A stretch of DNA of 64,000 bases from Hemerocallis citrina (lineage: Eukaryota > Streptophyta > Magnoliopsida > Asparagales > Asphodelaceae). This document shows positions 22,526 to 30,266 of the stretch, piece by piece. The position numbers and the translations under genes were made by a program. How positions within the stretch are numbered: position 1 is the stretch's first letter; the number at the start of each line of letters is the position of its first letter. Below the pieces are notes generated by a model. The model made no database searches, had not been told where the DNA came from, and saw nothing but the letters and a program-made list of their open reading frames with translations. The stretch spans positions 181,744,175 through 181,808,174 of the forward strand of contig CM030362.1 of NCBI GenBank assembly GCA_017893485.1, written 5' to 3'.

Positions 22526-24627
22526 ATGTCTCTTTCTCCTATCTCCGAGCCCTCCCCTTCTGCCGCCGAAGTCCCTTCTCCGAGTCGCCAAGATAAAGGC
22601 AAGAAGGTATCGGGTCGAGACAGTATAGTGGAGGATCCGAAGCGTATGGGGCCGTTCGGCATTTATCCAGGGCCATTGACCGGGCTTCAGAGAGTTCGAG
22701 AACTCCCGGGGGAGGAGGCCAAGCGCATTATTCACGGGAGGGGGAGAGCCTTCGAGGAAAATGAGGCAAGGAAGACCTCCGAGGCCGATGAAACGGTATC
22801 AATCCTTAGCCTGGAGGATTTGGTAGTGATCCGAAGTTGCTTCCAAATTCCGGAGGAGTACGAGCTTATGCTGCCGGGTCCCGGGGTTAGGGCGAATTTG
22901 CCGATGCCAGTAAACATGTGTTTCTGGCTGGTTGATGCCTTCATCGATGGGGCTCGGCTACCTCTCCACCAATTCGCGACACAAGTGCTGAGGTGGTTTG
23001 GGGTCAGCCCCATTCAACTGATGCCGAACGCGTGGAGAGTCATCAATGGCTTCGTACTCCACTCCCAAGCGGCTGGGATCGAGCCGGAGCTGAGGGTACT
23101 CCGGACTATCTACTGGCTTCATAAGCAGAACCGGTCAGAGTTCCGATACTACCTAGCTCCGAGGCACGGAGGTCGGCTCGTCGTCTGCCCCGACTACATC
23201 AAGCACTGGCGAGATAAGTACCTTATAGTGCGGAGCGCAGAGGTGTGGCCCATACCTACCAGTTTCGTGGAGGAGATGTCGAGGCGAGTGAAAGAGTCGC
23301 CGGTGCTTCACCCTCCAGAAGAGGAGGCAGTGCAGACTTTCCTAGACAGGCCGAAGTATGATTGGAGAGAGCTGACTGAAGACGTTCTCTTCAGGGGAGG
23401 GCTCAGCCGCATAGATCCCAGTACGCGGCTCTTTCTACGTTAATTTTTTTTTTACCTTGCCTATTCCAACTTGTGTCTTTAACCGGCTTCTTATTTGATG
23501 CAGAGGCAATGGATTTCGATGCTGTGATGGCGCAGAGGTCGGCCCTCGGAAGCAAGGCACCGAAGAAGCGCAAGAGGGTTTCTACCAAGCTGCCCCCCTG
23601 CGAAGGCTCCGAGGGGCGCGAGCGTAGCCGAGGGGGTGGAGCCTCTGGCTGTGGTGGCCCCGACCCTAGCCGCAGGAGTAGCCTCAGCGTCGACTCAGGC
23701 AGGGGACTTCCCAATCTTCGCAGCTCTTAGGATGGAGACGCCCCCGCTGACGGTGGTGGCCGAGGAGCTCCTGACTGAGGAGCACAAGAGGATCCACATT
23801 CCAGACTGGCAGGTTCGGAAGCATGATGGGTTCCTTGGCGACTCCTTGGCAAGTATGTAGGTGGTCAAGCACCTGGCGATGCCAAAGGACCGAGCTGCCA
23901 TGGAGACCGGCCTGGCGGGCGACGATGCCATCGAGATCGCGCGCTCGGCTGTTTTGGTAAGTGTCGAATTTCTGCTTTTGTTGGTTACTTTCTCTTTGGA
24001 TTTTTCTAACTCTTTGCACTTTTTGTTGTTTTGTTCTAGATCATCGTCCACTTCGGACATCTTTCGGAAAAGATGACGGAGTTGGAGAAGGAGCTGAAGC
24101 AAGAGACCGACCGTGCTCGGGCCGAAAAGGCTCGAATGGGCACAGAGCTCGACAAGCTGAGGGTCGAGTCTGAGGGTAGGTCGACGAGGCTCGAGTATCT
24201 CGAAGGCCTGGTCGCGAAGCTCGAGGCCGACCTTCTGCGCCAGAAGGAGGAGTCGGCCAAAAAGCTGGCTGAGGCGGCGAAGACCAAGGATGCCGTGGTG
24301 AAGGGGGCCGAAGAGGCCACTATGGCGAAGGCGCAGGGCTTCCTTGCCCAAAACATGGCCAAGGCCTATGCCCAAGCCATCTCTCAGGTGTCGGAGCGAT
24401 ACCCTGAGGTGGACTACTCGGGGTGGAGACTGTTCCAGGGCCATGTTGAGGGCTTCGACCTTGAGTCAGATGGAGAAGAAGAAGAAGGTGACGATGAGGA
24501 CAACCGCGAGGTCGAGGTCGTCGGCGAAGTGAAGATCACCGAAGTAACCTCGCTGGCGATTCAGCCCCCATTGGGGGGGTCCGTCCCTATTCACTCTCGA
24601 CGCCCCGGGAAAGAGGTCGACCCTTAA
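22526..24627 (+). CDS. spliced antisense gene of Tat element, Transposase_28-like protein
   Basis: Three exons: 22526-23438, 23504-23956, 24040-24627. Intron 1 is GT...CAG, 65 bases; intron 2 is GTAAGT...CTAG, 83 bases; frames match across both joins. Exon 1 residues about 105-190 (MLPGPGVRANLP, WLVDAFIDGARLPLHQF, PNAWRVINGF) fit the family called putative gypsy-type transposon (Transposase_28, PF04195), a protein of unknown function known as an antisense ORF in Tat elements. Exon 2 has a nuclear-localisation-like PKKRKRV. Exon 3 is a Leu/Glu/Lys coiled coil ending in an acidic tract (SDGEEEEGDDED). The exons sum to 1954 nt, one over a multiple of three. This fits one extra C in the run near 23595, where the reading changes frame. 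A TAG at 23858 is a second defect. It is therefore recently active but slightly broken. Function unknown; a nuclear regulatory or chromatin role is inference. Confidence 0.75.
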
Positions 24628-24904
24628 TTTCACCTCTTCTTGTTTTCTTTTCTTTTTTTTGTCTTGTATTGCCTAATTGCGGACTGGCCACCACACTTTT
24701 TGTGATGAATGAAAGAGACTTTTGAGCTCGACCCCATGTCTCCTCTGAATAGCCCCCCCTCCTTTTTTTTGTTTACTTGAAATTCGACTAAGTGTTTTGA
24801 CAAAGAACTTTCGCTATAGTGTGTGTAGCTTTTATTTAGGGTTCGGACGAGGAGTGAACTTGTGACAATTTACTGAGTCCCGTTATTTGCTTTGATCTTT
24901 TCAG
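24628..24904 (+). other. spacer or intron ending in a splice acceptor
   Basis: T-rich sequence after the exon 3 stop. It ends in a pyrimidine tract and CAG (tttgatcttttcag) at 24904, like a 3' splice site, immediately before the next open frame. No donor is fixed; candidates lie in or after exon 3. Confidence 0.4.
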
Positions 24905-25825
24905 CTTGCCGAGGTGACCCACTCAGCCGAACCCACTCGCTCCGGGGAGGAGTTTGGTTCCGAGTACAGCTTAGGGTCGACGAGGCTGAGTTTGGCCAGG
25001 TGCCGAGAGCACCTTTATGAGGTCGAGTTGGGGTTGCACAGGGCTGAGAGCGAGCGGAACTACTTGCAGATGATCTTGAGCCAACAGGACATCGAGATTC
25101 GGCGACTAGAGGGTAGGCTCGCCGATATCCCTCCTGTGGATGAGAAGGATGGCTCATCGACAGCCTTCACAAATGGGCTACGGTTGAAGTGTCTCCAACT
25201 CTCTCTGTCGAAGATGACAGCGGAGAGGGACGATATGCTCACCGAAGTGCACCACTTGCAGATTGTGGAGGCCAAACTTCTGGCGGAGGAAGAGGAGCTG
25301 ACCAAGGCAGTAGGCAGGCTGATGACCGAACGTGACGAGCTGATAGCGGAGGTCGATGCTTTGAAAGGAGCCATAGTGGATAGGGGCATTGAAGTCACTC
25401 ACCTCCGTCGGATTATCGCCAGTTGCCCCAGCATCCTGAGCTCCGTCGTGCCTCTTCGCTTCGAGGTAGATGCAGGAGACGAGTCTCTGAAACAGAGGAT
25501 CGCTGAGTTGGAGGTTGAAGTGGCTCGCCTAAAGCCACACTCGGGGCCAATTAATGTCAGGAGCACTTCATGCACTCGTGAGGAGGGTGAGCGAGGCATT
25601 TCGTTTTATGAGCTCGCAACACGATCTCCCGTAGGTCGACCAAGTTCGGGTGATGCCCAAAGTGGCTTGGCGATTTCATCGAGCGGAGCATCCGTCAGTG
25701 CAACTGTCAGGAGCAGCGCCGAGGACACGTCTCAATTTGCCGGTTTAGGGATGAGTACCGGTGTCAAGCGTCGCCGCCCTCAGGTGTCTTTGAAGCGAAA
25801 TATCCCTGCGCCAAGGAAGCACTGA
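24905..25825 (+). CDS. coiled-coil open frame, possible further exon of the antisense gene
   Basis: Open from the acceptor at 24904 to TGA at 25823 (about 306 codons), with no early ATG in frame, so it probably needs an upstream exon. The protein is mainly coiled coil (for example RRLEGRLADI, LLAEEEELTKAVGRLMTERD, LKQRIAELEVEVARL), then Ser/Thr-rich, with a basic tail (VKRRRPQVSLKR). It follows the antisense gene on the same strand with similar GC-rich codon use. It may be an alternative 3' exon of that gene or a second accessory protein. I do not recognise a defined domain; its function is unknown. Confidence 0.5.
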   Translation, partial: LAEVTHSAEPTRSGEEFGSEYSLGSTRLSLARCREHLYEVELGLHRAESERNYLQMILSQQDIEIRRLEGRLADIPPVDEKDGSSTAFTNGLRLKCLQLSLSKMTAERDDMLTEVHHLQIVEAKLLAEEEELTKAVGRLMTERDELIAEVDALKGAIVDRGIEVTHLRRIIASCPSILSSVVPLRFEVDAGDESLKQRIAELEVEVARLKPHSGPINVRSTSCTREEGERGISFYELATRSPVGRPSSGDAQSGLAISSSGASVSATVRSSAEDTSQFAGLGMSTGVKRRRPQVSLKRNIPAPRKH

Positions 25826-26035
25826 AGATTTTTTGTTTTCAAAGTTTTGTATTTCGTCTAAGTGTAGCGAGTCTGCATTGTAGTTTTTGCTTTTGGAAGT
25901 CTTGTAGCTCGGTTGTAAAGAGAATGCCGCTTTGTAATTGTCTCCCCGCACTTAATCGACTTGATGCTTTTTCTTTCTTGAACTTGTGCGTTTTTTAACC
26001 CTTTCTGTTGTTGTGTTACTCGTGACTATCTTTAG

Positions 26036-26175
26036 CGTGCCGAGGTCCGAAGCTAGACTTTCGTTACTTTGGGCCTCGGTGCCAAGAGCGCTCAGCAATG
26101 TGTGCCGAGGTCCAGAGCAAGGTTTTTGCTTATTTGGGCATCGGTGCCAAGAGCGCTCGGCAATGTGTGCCGAAG
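26036..26175. repeat. hairpin repeats downstream of antisense gene
   Basis: Two and a part units of about 66 bases contain GGTGCCAAGAGCGCTCGGC and TGTGCCGAGGTC (26036-26052, 26078-26112, 26143-26175). They match the core of the repeats at 21881-22111. Together the two sets bracket the antisense unit. Confidence 0.7.
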
Positions 26176-26667
26176 TCTAGAGCAAGACTAGGCGGGTCGG
26201 ACACTGCTTCGAACCTCTTGGCTCGTGAATCCGTGAGAGCGAGTTTCTTGCAGTGGAGAGCCGCCTATTGGAGGATTACTTCAACTTTAAACAAACTATA
26301 AGAACTAGAGGTTAGCTTCTCAGAGTCCTGGGCATGGGTCGACGATATACGAGATTCTAGAGGTGATTTCATAGTTCAGTATTTGATCAAGGACTAGGGC
26401 TGTCGTGGACCTTCGACTTGGCCTTGTGAAAAAACTGAGGACTGCCCAGGCTGGGAATTCACCGAAGCCTCTAACAAGTTCATGTTTGAAGCTGATATCT
26501 TCTCTTAAGGAAACACGCAGAATATAGCAAATTTATATTGATGACCTTCCAACCGCGAGGATCAAGAGATGCAGTGTGCCAAGACTAGTATACGAATGCT
26601 AGACCTAGCATCAGCTTCTCCCATGTCTAATTTAGTTGTAAGGATTTCGCACGCGGCGGCAAAATGA
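26176..26667. other. T2 internal non-coding region
   Basis: About 490 bases between the hairpin repeats and the 116-bp array. No gene or motif is recognised on either strand. Confidence 0.4.
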
Positions 26668-27137
26668 GAGTATATTTCAACGGCTGTGGGAGAAATTCCG
26701 AATGGCGAACCACTTCTAGCTCGCTTAAGAGTGAGCTTGCGAAGCGGAGTCGAGCCAAGTGTTGGACTCCGAACTCGTCGTTCGAGTATGTTTCAACGGT
26801 TGTGGGAGCAATTCCGAATGGCGAACCACTTCTAGCTCGCTTAAGAGCGAGCTTGCGAAGCGGAATCGAGCCAAGTGTTGGACTCCGAACTCGTCGTTCG
26901 AGTATGTTTCAACGGTTGTGGGAGTAATTCCGAATGGTGAACCACTTCTAGCTCGCTTAAGAGCGAGCTTGCAAAGCGGAGTTGAGCCAAGTGTTGGACT
27001 CCGAACTCGTCGTTCGAGTATGTTTCAACGGTTGTGGGAGCAATTCCGAATAGCGAACCACTTCTAGCTCGCTTAAGAGCGAGCTTGCGAAGCGGAGTCG
27101 AGCTAAGTGTTGGAATCCGAACTCGTCGTTAGAGTAT
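26668..27137. repeat. 116-bp tandem array in T2, four units
   Basis: The unit start GAGTAT recurs at 26668, 26784, 26900, 27016 and 27132, a constant period of 116 bases without indels. Each unit holds gtgggagcaattccgaatgg, a hairpin (AGCTCGCT-taag-AGCGAGCT, for example 26834-26853) and gtgttggactccgaactcg. Related arrays lie at 40310-40600 (T1) and 56383-56957 (T3, opposite orientation). Confidence 0.92.
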
Positions 27138-27330
27138 AAAGAAGGTAAAAACAGAGAGATACAAGCAATTCACAAGTAAGATATGAAGAAAAATGTTCTT
27201 TATTGAAAACTAATAGTCAGCTGCTTCTGAGTTGCGAACCGTTATTACATTGGAGAAATAAAGAAGCAAAAGTAAAATACAAGTGAAGGGAAAGGAACGG
27301 TTCGACATCTGACGGTACCCGGAGATGCGT

Positions 27331-28920
27331 TCATGCGCTCTCTTGGTATTTCAAGAGATGGTCGGCATTCCAAGTCCTGGGAATCTCTCTTCCTTCAAGG
27401 TCTTCTAGACGGTATGTCCCGGGCCGAACCACTTTGGTGATCTTGTAGGGTCCTTCCCAATTTGGGGCTAGCTTGTTCTTTTGACTGGGGAATGAGATGG
27501 CTAACTTTCTGAGGACCAAGTCCCCTTCTTTGAGGTTGGTGGGACGGACCCTCTTGTTGTAGGCCAGCTCGATCCTCCTTCGGTAGCTTTGTTGGCGAAT
27601 CGAGGCTCTTTCACGGAGCTCATCAATCAAGTCCAAATTTGCCCGAAGCTCCCTAGCATTCTGCTCTTCTTCATAGGAAATTAGGCGAGGAGATGGTACA
27701 CCGACTTCCAGGGGGATCACAGCTTCGGACCCATAGGTGAGATTGAACGGCAACTCTCCTGTGGGGATCCGTTTCGTAGTGCAGTAATTCCACAGTACGT
27801 TAGGGAGCTGATCTACCCATAAGCCTTTAGCGGACTTATTCAGCCTCTTCTTAATACCGGAGAGGATTTGTCGGTTGGCATTTTCTACTTGACCATTTGA
27901 CTGCGGGTGGGAGACGGAGGAGAATCGTTGTTGGATGGCGAGGTCTTCACACAGAGCTCGGAATGCGGCCCCTGTAAATTATGTTCCGTTATCGGTTATG
28001 AGGACCCGAGGGACACCGAACCTGCAGATGATGCTCTTCCAGAAGAACTGAAGGACTTTGTTCTTGGTGATTGTAGCTAAGGGCTCGGCCTCTATCCACT
28101 TCGAGAAGTAGTCGATTGCCACGACTAAAAATTTGAGTTGGCCGGGAGCTGGTGGAAATGGCCCTAGTAAATCCATCCCCCACATTGCGAAAGGGATCGG
28201 ACTTGATAGGGAAGCGAGGTAAGCTTGGGGTAGGCGACGGATGTTGGAATACTTTTGACAAGAGCTGCATTGCGAACGTGTCGCTCGGCATCTTGTAGGA
28301 GGGTAGGCCAGAAATATCCATAATTCAACACCTTCCGGACAAGGGATCTGGACCCTGAATGTGCTCCGCCTATGCCTTCGTGAAGCTCTTGCAAGGCGTA
28401 TGTGGCCTGTTCGGGGGAGAGGCACCTCAGATAGGGTCTACCGTCAACTTGTGTGAAGGAGCATTTGTACAAAATCCCCTCAACAAGGGTGTACCGCTCC
28501 GCTCTGGTTCTGACTCGACGAGCTTCCTTAGGGTCTTCGGGGAGGAGCTCATCCCTTAGAAATTCTACCAGGGTTTCATCCAATTATCTTGAAGTTGAAC
28601 AGGCAGTGACCCCATTGAGTCGGAAGTTTCTTCTTCTATGCTCGGCCTCAGGAGCACTTCAATCAAGACGGTCTACTCGAGATCTTGGAGGGAGGAAGAG
28701 GCTAACTTGGAGAGAGCATCTGCTTGGGCATTTTCCTCCCTAGGGATTCGCAGAATAAGTGCCTCTTCGAATAGAGCCATGAGATTTTGGACCTTGGCTA
28801 GATACTTAGCCATTCAGTCATCTCGCGCTTCATACTCGCCCAAGACTTGATTCACGACCAGCTGAGAGTCACTAAATATGCGGAGGCGTTGTGCCCCTGC
28901 TTTGTGGGCCATTCCGAGAC
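27331..28920 (-). pseudogene. Tat integrase and end of second RNase H (T2)
   Basis: Reading leftward: the end of the second RNase H and a linker (FLRDELLPEDPKEARRVR), then the zinc-binding part of integrase (YGYFWPTLLQDAERH, CSSCQKYSN). The core follows with MDLLGPFPPAPG (first Asp), RVLITDNGT (second Asp) and SNGQVENANRQ (Glu). The C-terminal domain (NLTYGSEAVIPLEVG, RTWNADHLLKYQESA) ends at 27331. A stop at about 27979 follows NGT and is explicable by CAA-to-TAA. Frameshifts occur near 28200 and 28400. All three catalytic residues remain, so the decay looks modest. Confidence 0.88.
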
Positions 28921-30037
28921 CAGCTATAAGGGCTTCATACTCTGCTCATTGTTGGAGGCCTTGAAGTTGATGCAGAGGGAGTATTGAAGAACGAAGTCAG
29001 CTGGGCCTGCCAGAATGACCCCGGCTCCGCTCCCTTCAGTGCGAGAGGATCCATCTACATATACCGTCCAAATAGGAGGTCCTTTTGCCGCTAAACTGAC
29101 CTCAGAAATGTTGCTCTCAACTATGAAAGCTAAGGCCTGAGCTTTGAATGCAGTTCGAGGCTGGTATGATATATCATGCTGGCTCAGCTCGATCGACCAC
29201 TTCATGAGACGACCAGAGGTCTCTGGCTTGTGCAGAACTTGCTTCAGCGGTTGGTCGGTAAGAACGACCACCGAGTGAGACTGAAAATATGGGCAAAGCT
29301 TCCTAGCTGCCATAACCAAGACGTATGCCATCTTCTCTAGCCTTGGATAACGAAGCTCGGCATCCCGAAGTACCTTGCTTACGTAGTAGATGGGCTTCTG
29401 AGACTTGTCTTCTTCCCTCACCAAGACAGCGCTGAGGGTTTGTTCGGAGGCAGCTAAGTAGAGGTAGAGTGTTTCCCCGGAAATAGGCTTGCTGAGAAGA
29501 GGGGGGTTGACTAGGTAGGCCTTAAGCTGATCGAACGACTCTTGCTGTTGTTGACCCCATTCGAAGCCCTTAGCCCTCCTAAGAGCCTTGAAGAAGGGAA
29601 GACACTTCTCTCCTAACTTGGAAAGGAAGCGCCCTATAGCTGCGAGGCACCCGGTTAGCTTCTGAACTTCTTTCACATTTTTGGGAGGAGCAATGTCTAG
29701 TATGTCTTTGATCTTCTCAGGGTTGGCTTCGATCCCTCTTTGGCTGACCATGAAGCCTAGAAATTTTCCCGACGAGACTCCGAACGCACACTTGTTCGGA
29801 TTGAGCCTCATATCATACTTCCTGAGTACATCGAATGCCTCTTGTAGATTGGTGACATGGTCGGCCCCATGGATGCTCTTCACAAGCATATCATCAACAT
29901 AAACCTCAATGTTGCGGCCGATCTGATTTTGGAAGACTTTGTTAACGAGGCGTTGATAGGTGGCGCTTGCATTCTTCAACCCAAAAGGCATCACCCTGTA
30001 GCAGTAGAGGCCCTGATCGGTAACAAAGGAGGTCTTT
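28921..30037 (-). pseudogene. Tat reverse transcriptase and RNase H (T2), 5' cut
   Basis: A long frame of about 356 codons. It has [20 protein letters not shown] and the intact active site [11 protein letters not shown], then [20 protein letters not shown]. The connection and first RNase H ([17 protein letters not shown]) follow, then the start of the extra archaeal-type RNase H ([20 protein letters not shown]) that marks the Tat lineage. A one-base loss near 28945 breaks the second RNase H at SNNE. The RT N-terminal part is absent: the frame begins at about [13 protein letters not shown] (30036) and then meets foreign sequence. This is the best-preserved RT of the window's Tat copies. Confidence 0.92.
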
Positions 30038-30184
30038 CACTTGAGACTGTTGATCGTCGGGAAAAATTCTTGAGGAATAAGACGATACAGATGGTCAAGG
30101 TAGTCTGAAGAAACCAGTTGGTTGAAGAGGCTACTTGGGAATCTGATAAGAGGATGATGAAGAATCATCCTGAGCTCTTTGTTT
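30038..30184 (+). pseudogene. chromodomain end of Tekay A polyprotein
   Basis: The frame reads ETVDRREKFLRNKTIQMVKV, a TGA, then RNQLVEEATWES and a tail ending HPELFV before a TGA at 30182-30184. These are the last residues of a chromovirus integrase, whose chromodomain targets heterochromatin. The TGA replaces the Trp of the usual VxWRN motif (TGG-to-TGA). Everything upstream of this fragment is missing; the neighbour is T2 on the opposite strand. Confidence 0.88.
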
Positions 30185-30254
30185 GATTGTATTTTCTTCT
30201 TGTGTTTTGTTTTTCTCACTCTTTAATTGTAGTTCCGGGGACGGAACTATTCTA

Positions 30255-30266
30255 AGGAGGGAGTGT
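30255..30266 (+). other. polypurine tract of Tekay A
   Basis: The motif aaggagggagtgt precedes the LTR start TGTAATACCC. The upstream ttccggggacggaact block is the same before Tekay B (35807-35840) and, inverted, next to Tekay C (60712-60745). Confidence 0.8.

Larger units (their letters stand above)
20722..30037 (-). mobile_element. Tat-lineage gypsy element T2 (minus), 5' half lost
   Basis: Left to right on the + strand: 3' LTR (20722-21314), polypurine tract, 3' region with a spliced antisense gene (+ strand), a 116-bp tandem array, integrase, second RNase H, RNase H and part of reverse transcriptase. It ends at about 30037 inside the RT, abutting a + strand Tekay tail. The extra archaeal-type RNase H and the antisense gene between integrase and 3' LTR are known Tat traits. 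Gag, protease, primer-binding site and 5' LTR are missing. Confidence 0.9.

Noticed and set aside
22526..25825. Captured host gene in T2
   Set aside because: The domain pattern fits the known antisense ORF family of Tat elements (Transposase_28), so it is element-encoded rather than a captured host gene.
24870..26000. Minus-strand open frames opposite the coiled-coil exons
   Set aside because: Mirror frames of GC-rich coding sequence; no domain.
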